A stretch of 10,279 bases of DNA from an uncultured Clostridia bacterium (GCA_944388645.1 CALXJO010000031.1:1-10279); one strand, 5' to 3'. Positions 1 through 6,747 are shown, counted from the stretch's first letter. Notes: a model not told the origin generated them from the sequence alone. Numbers and translations: made by a program.

Positions 1-71
1 AAATTTTTTATATTGATTAAATTCATACCTAAAAACTTCATAGAAACATTATTTATTGTCAAACGCAAGAA

Positions 72-95
72 GGAGTAAGTTTTTAAGCTTACTCC
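72..95. terminator. Hairpin downstream of groEL, possible bidirectional terminator
   Basis: Perfect 8-bp arms GGAGTAAG (72-79) and CTTACTCC (88-95) enclose an 8-nt loop, 8 nt beyond the groEL stop codon. Read on the plus strand, the hairpin is followed by CTTTTT, a good intrinsic terminator tail. Read on the minus strand (the groEL direction), the tail is the weaker TTCTTGCGTTT. It most likely ends the groESL transcript and may also stop rightward transcription from outside the window. The rest of 1-102 shows nothing else I can support. Confidence 0.6.
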
Positions 96-102
96 CTTTT
101 TA

Positions 103-1734
103 TTAATACATTCCACCTACATCTTGGTCATTATGTGCTCCGCAGTTGCAATCTTTTGGCTCTTTTTTATCTGTAACTAAACTTTCTGTTGTAAGAATCA
201 TTGATGCAACAGATGCTGCATTTTGAAGTGCACTTCTTGAAACTTTAGTTGGGTCTACAATTCCTGCTTTTTTCATATCTACATATTCTTCTTTTCCTGC
301 ATCAAATCCAACACCTACTGGTGAAGCTTTTACTTTTTCTAATATAACTGCTGGCTCTAATCCTGCATTTATAGCAATTTGTCTTACTGGTTCTTGTAAT
401 GCTCTTGTTACAATTTTACCACCTAACTGCTCTTCTTGTGGTAAGCTTTCTACAAATTTTTCTACTGCTGGTAATATGTTAACAAATGCTGTTCCACCAC
501 CTGCAACAATACCTTCTTCAACAGCTGCTTTTGTTGCAGATAAAGCATCTTCTATTCTTAATTTTTTATCTTTCATCTCAATTTCTGTAGCAGCTCCAAC
601 ACCAATTACGGCAACACCACCAGAAAGTTTTGCAAGCCTTTCTTGTAAGCTTTCTTTATCATAGCTACTCTTTTCTTCTAATATTTGAGCTTTTATAGAA
701 GCAACTCTATCAGCAATTTGTTTCTTATCTCCGCTTCCGTCAACAATAATTGTATGTTCTTTATCAGCCTTAATTTGTTTTGCTCTACCTAATTGTTCTA
801 TTGTAGTATCTTTTAATTCTAATCCTAAGTCAGATGTTATAACTTCTCCACCTGTTAAAACTGCTATATCTTGTAGCATTGCTTTTCTCTTATCTCCATA
901 TCCTGGTGCTTTAACAACTAGAACATTTATAACTCCTCTTAATTTATTTAATATAAGTGTTGATAAAGCTTCTTGCTCTATATCATCACATATTATTACT
1001 AATTTTCCAGATGATTGCATTAATGTTTCTAATAATGGTAATATTTCTTGGATATTACTAATCTTTTTATCTGTTATTAAAATATATGGATTATCAACTA
1101 CTGCTTCCATCTTTTCTGTATCTGTAGCCATATATGGAGAAACATATCCTTTGTCAAATTCCATTCCTTCAACTACATTAAGTTCTGTATTTGATGTTTT
1201 TGATTCTTCAATTGTTATAACACCATCGTTTGTAACTTTTTCCATAGCTTCAGAAATTAGTTCTCCAATTTCTTTGTCGTTTGCAGATATACTTGCAACT
1301 CTGGCAATATCTTCTTTTCCTGCAACTGGTGAGCTTATTTTCTTTAATTCAGAAACTGCTTCATCTACAGTTTTTGTAATACCTCTTTTAATTGCCATTG
1401 GGTCTCCACCTGCTGCAACATTTTTAACTCCTTCTTTAATCATGCTTTGAGCTAAAACTGTAGCTGTTGTTGTACCATCTCCTGCTACATCGTTTGTTTT
1501 TGTAGATACTTCTTTTACAAGTCTTGCTCCCATATTTTCAAATGGGTCATCTAATTCTATTTCTTTTGCAATTGTAACACCATCATTTGTAATTAATGGA
1601 GCACCAAATTTTTTGTCTAGTACAACATTTCTTCCTTTTGGTCCAAGTGTTACCTTTACTGTATCTGCCAATTTATTTACACCATCTAATAAAGATTTTC
1701 TGGCATCTTCTCCAAATTTAATTTCTTTTGCCAT
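103..1734 (-). CDS. groEL: Chaperonin GroEL (Hsp60, 60 kDa subunit)
   Basis: ATP-dependent type I chaperonin. Its 14-mer double ring encloses unfolded cytoplasmic proteins and is capped by GroES. The 543-residue length is normal and the reading frame is intact. The N-terminus MAKEIKFGEDAR is typical. The nucleotide-binding signatures are present: TLGPKGRNVVLD (29-40), ITNDGVTIAKEIE with D51, and NDVAGDGTTTATVL with D86. The ATP-hydrolysis aspartate of the IEDALSATKAAVEEG block (D396, equivalent to D398 of E. coli GroEL) is also there. The start follows AGGAGGT with good spacing. It is the second gene of the groES-groEL operon, 73 nt after groES, and a hairpin sits in that gap. The C-terminal tail is odd: instead of the usual run of GGM repeats it reads CNCGAHND (C529, C531, H534) and ends DVGGMY. 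Identification is essentially certain; any role for the tail is unknown. Confidence 0.99.
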   Translation of the reverse strand: MAKEIKFGEDARKSLLDGVNKLADTVKVTLGPKGRNVVLDKKFGAPLITNDGVTIAKEIELDDPFENMGARLVKEVSTKTNDVAGDGTTTATVLAQSMIKEGVKNVAAGGDPMAIKRGITKTVDEAVSELKKISSPVAGKEDIARVASISANDKEIGELISEAMEKVTNDGVITIEESKTSNTELNVVEGMEFDKGYVSPYMATDTEKMEAVVDNPYILITDKKISNIQEILPLLETLMQSSGKLVIICDDIEQEALSTLILNKLRGVINVLVVKAPGYGDKRKAMLQDIAVLTGGEVITSDLGLELKDTTIEQLGRAKQIKADKEHTIIVDGSGDKKQIADRVASIKAQILEEKSSYDKESLQERLAKLSGGVAVIGVGAATEIEMKDKKLRIEDALSATKAAVEEGIVAGGGTAFVNILPAVEKFVESLPQEEQLGGKIVTRALQEPVRQIAINAGLEPAVILEKVKASPVGVGFDAGKEEYVDMKKAGIVDPTKVSRSALQNAASVASMILTTESLVTDKKEPKDCNCGAHNDQDVGGMY

Positions 1735-1769
1735 TATAATTACCTCCTATAAATCATTTACTTTTATAT

Positions 1770-1804
1770 TTTCGCCCAAAAAGGACCGTCCCCAATGGGC
1801 GAAA
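1770..1804. repeat. Intercistronic hairpin with GTCCCCAA core between groES and groEL
   Basis: Perfect 9-bp inverted arms TTTCGCCCA (1770-1778) and TGGGCGAAA (1796-1804) flank a 17-nt loop that contains the short palindrome GGACCGTCC and ends GTCCCCAA. The hairpin begins 3 nt after the groES stop codon. Neither strand has a T-run after the stem, so it does not look like a normal intrinsic terminator. The GTCCCCAAT string at the loop/3'-arm junction recurs in the repeats at 2253-2310, so I treat it as a member of the same small repeat family. In the mRNA it could protect or process the groES end, which is inference. Confidence 0.6.
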
Positions 1805-1807
1805 TTA

Positions 1808-2089
1808 TTATTCAGCTATTGCTAATATGTCGCTTTGTTTTACTATTATATAGTCTTCTCCTTCGTATTTTATTTCTGTACCAGCATATTTGCTAACTAC
1901 AACTTTATCACCTTGTTTTACATACATTGTTATTTCATTTCCGTCCACATTGCCTCCAGGACCTACTGCAACTACTTCTGCTATTTGTGGTTTTTCTTTA
2001 CTTCCTTCTGAAAGTATTATTCCACTTTTTGTAGTTTCCTCTGCTTTTGTCATTTTTAATACAACTCTGTCTGCTAATGGTTTTAACAT
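1808..2089 (-). CDS. groES: Co-chaperonin GroES (Hsp10)
   Basis: Heptameric lid of the GroEL folding chamber, acting in the cytoplasm. The 93-residue length is standard. The N-terminus MLKPLADRVVLKM is the family signature. It is followed by the mobile loop that contacts GroEL (about residues 15-35, with TTKSGIILSEGSKEKPQ), then EVVAVGPG, the loop with GDKVVVSKYAGTEI (60-73) and the C-terminal strand YIIVKQSDILAI. The start codon is preceded by AGGAGGT. It is the first gene of the operon, with a sigma-A-like promoter and a CIRCE operator directly upstream, so HrcA-type heat-shock repression is expected. The stop codon is followed immediately by the intercistronic hairpin. The sequence looks complete and ordinary. 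Confidence 0.99.
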   Translation of the reverse strand: MLKPLADRVVLKMTKAEETTKSGIILSEGSKEKPQIAEVVAVGPGGNVDGNEITMYVKQGDKVVVSKYAGTEIKYEGEDYIIVKQSDILAIAE

Positions 2090-2131
2090 ATAAAATTACC
2101 TCCTTGATTTTTAAGGGCTCTAACTTTTATG

Positions 2132-2158
2132 TTAGCACTCTTTCTTTGTGACTGCTAA
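2132..2158. promoter_or_regulatory. CIRCE operator (HrcA binding site) of groESL
   Basis: TTAGCACTC (2132-2140), a 9-nt spacer, then GACTGCTAA (2150-2158). This matches the established CIRCE consensus TTAGCACTC-N9-GAGTGCTAA at 17 of 18 arm positions. The one departure is C for G at 2152. The site lies just downstream of the groES -10 box and about 42 nt before the groES start codon, the classical position for HrcA repression. No hrcA gene is in the window. Confidence 0.93.
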
Positions 2159-2159
2159 T

Positions 2160-2188
2160 AATTTATACCTTTTATTATCAAATGTCAA
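2160..2188 (-). promoter_or_regulatory. Sigma-A-type promoter of groESL
   Basis: On the minus strand a perfect TTGACA -35 box (2183-2188) is followed by GGTATAAATTAT. The -10 box is either TAAATT at 17-bp spacing (2160-2165) or TATAAA at 15-bp spacing (2162-2167). It abuts the CIRCE element, so the transcription start should fall inside the operator. This arrangement is typical of HrcA-controlled chaperonin operons. Confidence 0.75.
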
Positions 2189-2233
2189 TATCATTTTATA
2201 AATTTCACAAAATATTCACATTATTTTTTATAA

Positions 2234-2310
2234 TTTTGGGTGTTTTAGTAACGTGTCCCCAAATACACCCAAAAGATGTTTTTAAGAAGTGTCCCCCAAT
2301 ACACCCAAAA
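2234..2310. repeat. Tandem GTGTCCCC repeat with inverted arm (REP-like hairpin)
   Basis: Two 22-nt direct copies at 2253-2274 and 2289-2310 are offset by 36 nt and differ at only one position (A or C after GTGTCCCC). Each ends in ACACCCAAAA. An inverted arm TTTTGGGTGT at 2234-2243 pairs perfectly over 10 bp with 2265-2274 (21-nt loop) or equally well with 2301-2310. The array fills the gap between sleB and the groES promoter and shares its GTCCCC(C)AA core with the hairpin at 1770-1804. It resembles REP-type or transposon-end palindromes, but no transposase gene is in the window. The small plus-strand ORF across it (2182-2367) is best read as translated repeat. Confidence 0.7.
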
Positions 2311-2339
2311 AATAATAGCATTAATATATATGCTATTAT
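2307..2339 (-). terminator. Probable intrinsic terminator of sleB
   Basis: Arms ATAATAGCA (2312-2320) and TGCTATTAT (2331-2339) form a perfect 9-bp stem with a 10-nt loop. On the minus strand the stem is followed by five T residues (complement of 2307-2311). It sits 39 nt past the sleB stop codon. The stem is AT-rich and therefore weak. Its T-run is supplied by the edge of the adjacent repeat. On the plus strand the stem is followed by CTTTTT, so it could work in both directions. Confidence 0.5.
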
Positions 2340-2378
2340 CTTTTTAATTATTATCTATTTTTATTGATTTTAAAGATT

Positions 2379-3113
2379 CTATTTGCAAAATCTGTGCTTT
2401 CCTATTGTTACTATATGTGGTCTTGACCATATCCATGCGTTTGTTGCTGTGTTTGGATTAAAATAGTATATTGCTCCACCTGATGGATCCCATCCATTTA
2501 AAGCATCTCTTGCTGCATTATATGCTGTTGTATTAGGAGTTAGGTTTATTTGACCATCAGATACTGCTGTAAATGCTCCAGATTGATATACTACCCCTGA
2601 TATTGTATTAGGAAATGAGCTACTTCTTACTCTATTTAGTACTACTGCTGCAACTGCTACTTGTCCTGCATAAGGCTCTCCTCTTGCCTCTCCATATACT
2701 ACTCTTGCAAGTAGGTTTAAATCACTTGTGGTTGTGCTATTACTAGATGAAGAATTACCGCTAGAATTAAATATTCCCATTGCTTCTAATGTATTTTTTC
2801 CTGCAATTCCATCAACTGTAAGTCCATTTTTTCTTTGAAAGTATTTTACTGCATTAAGGGTTTGTGTTCCATATATTCCATCTATATTACCACTGTAATA
2901 GCCCCATCTTTTTAATTTTGTTTGTATTTGAATAACTTCATCTCCACGTGATCCATATTTTGATAATGCAAGTAATTCATTATTTCTGAAAAATATGTTA
3001 TATGTTACAAATATAATCATTAGTATTGAAATTATTGCTATAATTTTTTTGTAACTTATATATTTTACTTTTGAATCAGTTCTTTTTATAAAGTTTTTTA
3101 TGGTTTTGAACAT
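2379..3113 (-). CDS. sleB: Spore cortex-lytic enzyme SleB-like cell wall hydrolase
   Basis: Predicted peptidoglycan hydrolase of the SleB/CwlJ family. SleB is known as a lytic transglycosylase that degrades muramic-delta-lactam-containing spore cortex during germination. The 244-residue protein has a basic N-terminus, one hydrophobic membrane/export segment (about 22-42), a PG_binding_1 domain (about 54-113, with GDEVIQIQTKLK, DGIYGTQTLNAVKYFQ and VDGIAGKNTLEAMG), a Ser/Asn/Thr-rich linker (116-130) and the Hydrolase_2 catalytic domain (about 131-244). The VVYGEARGEPYAGQVAV block carries the expected catalytic glutamate (E142). The partner gene ypeB, often beside sleB in Bacillus, is not adjacent. 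The start follows AGAGGTGA, which is buried in a hairpin. A vegetative SleB-domain hydrolase is the main alternative, but the PG-binding plus Hydrolase_2 order fits SleB well. Confidence 0.88.
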   Translation of the reverse strand: MFKTIKNFIKRTDSKVKYISYKKIIAIISILMIIFVTYNIFFRNNELLALSKYGSRGDEVIQIQTKLKRWGYYSGNIDGIYGTQTLNAVKYFQRKNGLTVDGIAGKNTLEAMGIFNSSGNSSSSNSTTTSDLNLLARVVYGEARGEPYAGQVAVAAVVLNRVRSSSFPNTISGVVYQSGAFTAVSDGQINLTPNTTAYNAARDALNGWDPSGGAIYYFNPNTATNAWIWSRPHIVTIGKHRFCK

Positions 3114-3116
3114 AAA

Positions 3117-3159
3117 AAATTCACCTCTTAAGGTTATTATTCCTTCATTTGGTGAATTT
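3117..3159 (-). terminator. Terminator-like hairpin after fhs that sequesters the sleB Shine-Dalgarno
   Basis: Arms AAATTCACC and GGTGAATTT (minus strand; 3151-3159 and 3117-3125) form 9 bp. Inside is a second stem AAGG/CCTT (3142-3145 with 3130-3133). The T-run continues to the sleB ATG at 3113. This has the form of an intrinsic terminator for the fhs transcript, starting 8 nt after the fhs stop codon. The 3' arm also contains most of the sleB ribosome binding site (AGAGGTGAA, 3120-3128), so read-through RNA should translate sleB poorly. Confidence 0.65.
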
Positions 3160-3163
3160 ATAC
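3135..3163 (-). promoter_or_regulatory. Candidate forespore sigma (SigG/SigF-like) promoter of sleB
   Basis: On the minus strand GTATA (3159-3163), a 17-nt spacer and AATAATA (3135-3141) resemble the sigma-G pattern GYATR ... CATAMTA known from Bacillus. The predicted start would be near 3128, giving a leader of about 15 nt that keeps the Shine-Dalgarno but lacks the 5' arm of the hairpin covering it. The match is short and AT-rich, so chance similarity is quite possible. Support comes from its position before a spore gene. Confidence 0.35.
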
Positions 3164-3167
3164 ATAT

Positions 3168-4832
3168 TTAAAATATTCCTACTATATTTCCATCTGAATC
3201 TATATCAATTTTTTCTGCTGCTGGATTTCTTGGAAGTCCTGGCATTGTCATTATTTTTCCTGTTATTGCAACAATAAATTCAGCTCCAGCTTTTATATTA
3301 ATTTCATTTACATGTATTTTAAATGGTTCTTTACATTCTAAATTTTTTGGGTCATCTGAAAATGAATATTGTGTTTTTGCGATACATACAGGGTATTTAG
3401 AAAATCCAAGTTTCTCTATTTTTTCTATTTCTTCTAGGGCTTCTTTAGAATATTCTACTCCCTCTGCTCCATAAATATTTATCGCTACTTTTTCTATTTT
3501 TTCTTTTATTGTATCTTCATCTTGATATATATATTTAAAGTTTTCTTCTTTTTCTACAAGTTTTACTAATTTTTCTGCTATGTTTACTGCACCAGTGCTT
3601 CCTTTTTCATGACTTTCGACTAAACTTAATTCTATATTTTGTTTATCTAGTTCTTGTTTTAACAAATTTATTTCAGCCTGTGTATCTGTGCTAAATTTGT
3701 TTATAGCAACTATTACATTTAATCCAAATTTATTTTTTAAGTTATCTAAATGTCTATTTAAGTTTGCAATACCATTTTTTAATGCTTCTAAATTTTCTTC
3801 TTTAATCTGGTCTTTTGGTTGTCCACCATGATATTTTAATGCTCTTATTGTTGCAACACATACAACTGCGTCTGGCTTTAGATTGGCTTTTCTACATTTA
3901 ATATCTAGGAATTTTTCTGCTCCTAAATCTGAGCCAAATCCAGCTTCTGTTATAGTATAATCTGCAAGTTTTAATGCTGTTTTGGTAGCAATTACACTAT
4001 TGCAACCATGTGCGATGTTTGCAAAAGGTCCTCCATGGATTATTGCTGGAGTGTGCTCCAATGTTTGAACTAAGTTTGGTTTTATAGCATCTTTTAAAAG
4101 AACTGTTAAGCTTCCTTCTGCATTTAAATCTTTTGCTGTTATTGGCTTACCTTCTTTATTGTAACCTACTATAATATTCCCAATTCTTCTTTTTAAGTCT
4201 TGCAAATCTGTTGCTAGACACAATATTGCCATTATCTCTGATGCAACAGTTATATCAAATCCATCTTCTCTTTTTACAATATTTTTCTCTCCTGATAAAC
4301 CTGTTTCAACTTTTCTTAATTGTCTATCATTTAAGTCTATACATCTTTTCCAAGTAACTTTTTCAAAGCCTAATTCATTTCCAAAATAAATATGGTTATC
4401 TATAATTGCTGAAAGTAGGTCATTTGCTGATGTTATAGCATGAATGTCTCCTGTGAAGTGTAAGTTTATTTCTTCCATTGGGGCAACTTGGGCGTGTCCT
4501 CCTCCTGTTGCTCCACCTTTTATTCCAAATACAGGTCCTAATGAAGGCTCACGAAGTGCAAGAATTGCTTTTTTACCAATTCTAGATAATCCATCTGCTA
4601 TTCCAATTGCCATAGTTGTTTTCCCTTCTCCTAATGGAGTTGGATTTATAGATGTTACTAAAATTAATTTCCCGTTTTGCTTGCTTTCTAATCTTTTAAA
4701 TAACTTTTTACTATCAATTTTAGCCTTATATTTCCCATATTGCTCTAATTCATCTTCTTTAATTCCTGCTTTTGTGGCAATTTCTACTATATTATCTAAC
4801 TTGGTATATCTTGCAATTTCTATATCCTCCAT
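3168..4832 (-). CDS. fhs: Formate-tetrahydrofolate ligase (formyl-THF synthetase)
   Basis: Catalyses ATP + formate + tetrahydrofolate to 10-formyl-THF, ADP and phosphate in the cytoplasm. It feeds purine synthesis and initiator-tRNA formylation, and in acetogens the methyl branch of the Wood-Ljungdahl pathway. The protein is full length (554 residues, family about 555). It shows the ATP-binding loop TPLGEGKTT (65-73), the FTHFS signature GIKGGATGGGHAQ (103-115), the second signature VASEIMA, and the conserved end MTMPGLPRNPAAEKIDID. Its start lies 13 nt after the DUF212 stop with a strong GGGGAGGT site that reaches to within 1 nt of that stop codon, so it should be co-transcribed and translationally coupled. 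folD, the next pathway step and often found near nusB-xseA in Clostridia, is not in the window. One gene alone does not indicate acetogenesis. Confidence 0.98.
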   Translation of the reverse strand: MEDIEIARYTKLDNIVEIATKAGIKEDELEQYGKYKAKIDSKKLFKRLESKQNGKLILVTSINPTPLGEGKTTMAIGIADGLSRIGKKAILALREPSLGPVFGIKGGATGGGHAQVAPMEEINLHFTGDIHAITSANDLLSAIIDNHIYFGNELGFEKVTWKRCIDLNDRQLRKVETGLSGEKNIVKREDGFDITVASEIMAILCLATDLQDLKRRIGNIIVGYNKEGKPITAKDLNAEGSLTVLLKDAIKPNLVQTLEHTPAIIHGGPFANIAHGCNSVIATKTALKLADYTITEAGFGSDLGAEKFLDIKCRKANLKPDAVVCVATIRALKYHGGQPKDQIKEENLEALKNGIANLNRHLDNLKNKFGLNVIVAINKFSTDTQAEINLLKQELDKQNIELSLVESHEKGSTGAVNIAEKLVKLVEKEENFKYIYQDEDTIKEKIEKVAINIYGAEGVEYSKEALEEIEKIEKLGFSKYPVCIAKTQYSFSDDPKNLECKEPFKIHVNEINIKAGAEFIVAITGKIMTMPGLPRNPAAEKIDIDSDGNIVGIF

Positions 4833-4845
4833 AGTAAACCTCCCC

Positions 4846-5280
4846 TTAAAAAATTAATCCTATAATTAATCCTATTACAGCTCCTGCAAAAACTTGAAAT
4901 GGAGTATGTCCTACTAATTCTACTAGTTTTTCACTAACTTCTACAGATGTTAATCCTGGACTTTTTATAATTTCATTTAATATATGTGCTTGCTTTCCGG
5001 TCTCTCTTCGTACTCCACATGCATCATACATAACAACAAACGCAAATATTACTGAAAGTGCAAATATCGGAGATGTTATTCCTTGGCTTCTTCCTATCAT
5101 TGTTGCTAAAGCTACAACTACCGCAGAATGTGAACTAGGCATTCCTCCAGCACCCATTAATCTTTTTAAATTTAGCTTTTTAGTAGTTACTAAATCCCAT
5201 ATTAATTTAAATAATTGTATACCAAACCATGTAAGAAATGGTACTAATAAAAATCTATATTGTGTATAAAATTCAATCAT
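4846..5280 (-). CDS. Divergent PAP2 family (DUF212) membrane protein, YuiD-like
   Basis: A small polytopic membrane protein of 144 residues from the DUF212 / acid phosphatase-vanadium haloperoxidase-related family. About four hydrophobic segments are visible (roughly 7-31, 50-64, 70-86 and 127-143). The phosphatase-like motifs are conserved: GAGGMPSSHSA (44-53), YDACGVRRETGKQAHILNE (85-103) and GHTPFQVFAGA (124-134). These resemble the PSGH and histidine motifs of PAP2 lipid phosphatases, so a membrane phospholipid or isoprenoid-pyrophosphate phosphatase role is plausible, but the substrate is unproven. It starts 23 nt after xseB behind an AGAGGG site. Family assignment is firm; function is not. 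Confidence 0.93.
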   Translation of the reverse strand: MIEFYTQYRFLLVPFLTWFGIQLFKLIWDLVTTKKLNLKRLMGAGGMPSSHSAVVVALATMIGRSQGITSPIFALSVIFAFVVMYDACGVRRETGKQAHILNEIIKSPGLTSVEVSEKLVELVGHTPFQVFAGAVIGLIIGLIF

Positions 5281-5303
5281 TGTTCATCCCTCTTGTTTTC
5301 TCT

Positions 5304-5543
5304 TTAATCTGCTTTTGGCACAAAATTTTCTTCTTTAATTTCTTCTCCATCATTTATTAACATTGTGATTTTCTTTTCTGCTTGGTCTAAAAAATCGTTA
5401 CATTTTTTAGATAATTTCATACCTTCTTCAAATTTATTTACAGATTCATCTAAACTTAAATTTCCATTTTCCAAAACATTTGCTATTTCTTCTAATTGTT
5501 TCATTGCCTCTTCAAAATTTAACTCTTCTTTTTTCTCTTCCAT
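5304..5543 (-). CDS. xseB: Exodeoxyribonuclease VII small subunit
   Basis: Small subunit of exonuclease VII. Several copies bind the coiled-coil arm of XseA, and the complex degrades single-stranded DNA in the cytoplasm. From the chosen start the protein has 79 residues (MEEKKEELNFEEAMKQLEEI...), the normal XseB length. It has the family pattern FEEAMKQLEEIANVLENGNLSLDESVNKFEEGM followed by a second helix, CNDFLDQAEKKITML. An in-frame ATG at 5585 would give 93 residues, but it overlaps the end of xseA and lacks a convincing ribosome site. The ATG at 5543 is preceded by AAAGGAAA at suitable spacing and lies 13 nt after the xseA stop. The C-terminus is acidic and ends FVPKAD. Confidence 0.96.
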   Translation of the reverse strand: MEEKKEELNFEEAMKQLEEIANVLENGNLSLDESVNKFEEGMKLSKKCNDFLDQAEKKITMLINDGEEIKEENFVPKAD

Positions 5544-5556
5544 ATGTATTTCCTTT

Positions 5557-6747
5557 CTATAATACTTTTGCTTGTTTTTCGCCATCTGCTAATCTAATAT
5601 TAATATTTTGATCTTCTTTTAAATCTTTTACAGATTTAATTATTTTGTTAGAACTATCTGTTACAATGCTATAGCCCCTTGCAAGAGTCTTAAGAGGACT
5701 TAATGTATCTAGTTTTGAAACTTGCTTTATAAATTTTGTTCTTTCCTCTTTTAGTTTTAACTGTATTTTGTTTTGCATTGCTTTTACTTTCATATCTATT
5801 ACAATATATTGCTCATTAATTTTTTGTGTTGGATTCTTAAATGCTTGTCTTGCCATGCATTTTTCATATGATAATCTCATTAGTTGTAATTTTTTCTTTA
5901 ATGCATTTTTATATCTTGTATTATATAAAAATAATGTACTTTTTACATCATCAATATTTGCAACTGCAAGTTCTGCTGCAGCAGATGGCGTTGGAGCCCT
6001 TAGATCTGCTACAAAATCTGCTATTGTAAAATCTGTTTCATGTCCTACTGCAGATATTATTGGTATTTTAGAATTATATATAGCTCTTGCAACTATTTCT
6101 TCATTAAAAGGCCATAAGTCTTCTAGTGAACCTCCACCTCTACCAATTATTAGGACATCTGCTAGATTGTTTTTATTCATAAATTCTATGCCTTCTGCAA
6201 TTTTTTCTGCTGCTCCTGCCCCTTGAACTGGCACAGGGTATAATCTAATATGTACATTTGGATTTCTTCTAGTACTTACATTTATTATATCTCTAATTAC
6301 TGCTCCAGTATTTGATGTAAGTACACCTATTGTTTTGGGCATAAATGGTATTTTCTTTTTATGGCTTTCATCAAATAGCCCTTCGCCAGATAATTTTGCT
6401 TTTAATTTTTCGTATGCTTCATAAAGACTTCCTAATCCGTCTTGTTTCATTGCTTTTGCATAAACTTGGTAAACACCATCTCTTTCAAATACAGAAACAC
6501 TTCCTAGTATTATTACCTTCATACCGTCTTTAGGCATAAATGATAAATGCGTAGTATATGTTTTAAACATTACGCATTTTATTAATGAATTTTCATCTTT
6601 TAATGTAAAATACATATGGCCAGTATAGTGATTTTTAAAATTTGATATTTCACCTTTTACTAGTACATTGTTTAGCATTTCGTCACTATCTATTTTAGAT
6701 TTTATGTATTTATTTAAGTTTGTTACTGTTATTGGATTATATTCCAT
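5557..6747 (-). CDS. xseA: Exodeoxyribonuclease VII large subunit
   Basis: Catalytic subunit of exonuclease VII, which cuts single-stranded DNA from both ends to oligonucleotides. The 396 residues are the usual family length. An N-terminal OB-fold (about 5-100) begins ITVTNLNKYIKSKI and includes VLVKGEISNFKNHYTGHMYFTLKD. The catalytic Exonuc_VII_L domain carries GVLTSNTGAVIRDI (141-154), IGRGGGSLEDLWPFNEE (201-217) and ISAVGHETDFTIADFVADLR (231-250), then APTPSAAAELA (251-261). A long charged helical arm (about 265-350) is where XseB would dock. The C-terminal segment LKTLARGYSIV is conserved. The start follows AGGAGAAAC, 26 nt after nusB. folD, common between nusB and xseA in other Clostridia, is absent here. 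The gene is intact. Confidence 0.98.
   Translation of the reverse strand: MEYNPITVTNLNKYIKSKIDSDEMLNNVLVKGEISNFKNHYTGHMYFTLKDENSLIKCVMFKTYTTHLSFMPKDGMKVIILGSVSVFERDGVYQVYAKAMKQDGLGSLYEAYEKLKAKLSGEGLFDESHKKKIPFMPKTIGVLTSNTGAVIRDIINVSTRRNPNVHIRLYPVPVQGAGAAEKIAEGIEFMNKNNLADVLIIGRGGGSLEDLWPFNEEIVARAIYNSKIPIISAVGHETDFTIADFVADLRAPTPSAAAELAVANIDDVKSTLFLYNTRYKNALKKKLQLMRLSYEKCMARQAFKNPTQKINEQYIVIDMKVKAMQNKIQLKLKEERTKFIKQVSKLDTLSPLKTLARGYSIVTDSSNKIIKSVKDLKEDQNINIRLADGEKQAKVL

Noticed and set aside
2182..2367. Plus-strand 61-residue ORF with repeated CPQIHPK / CPPIHPK
   Set aside because: The peptide repetition is simply translation of the 36-nt-offset DNA repeat. There is no ribosome site upstream, and the rest is AT-rich low-complexity sequence.
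4833..4845. Folate riboswitch before fhs
   Set aside because: Only 13 nt separate the DUF212 stop from the fhs start, filled by the ribosome binding site. There is no room for an aptamer.
4444..4857. 137-residue plus-strand ORF antisense to fhs
   Set aside because: It lies opposite the conserved ATP-binding region of fhs. Its composition is that of a reverse-complement shadow, and it lacks a credible ribosome site or promoter.
5544..5585. Upstream ATG extending XseB to 93 residues
   Set aside because: It overlaps the xseA 3' end, adds a non-family MAKNKQKYYRKEIH segment, and the internal ATG at 5543 has the proper ribosome site and gives the usual family length.
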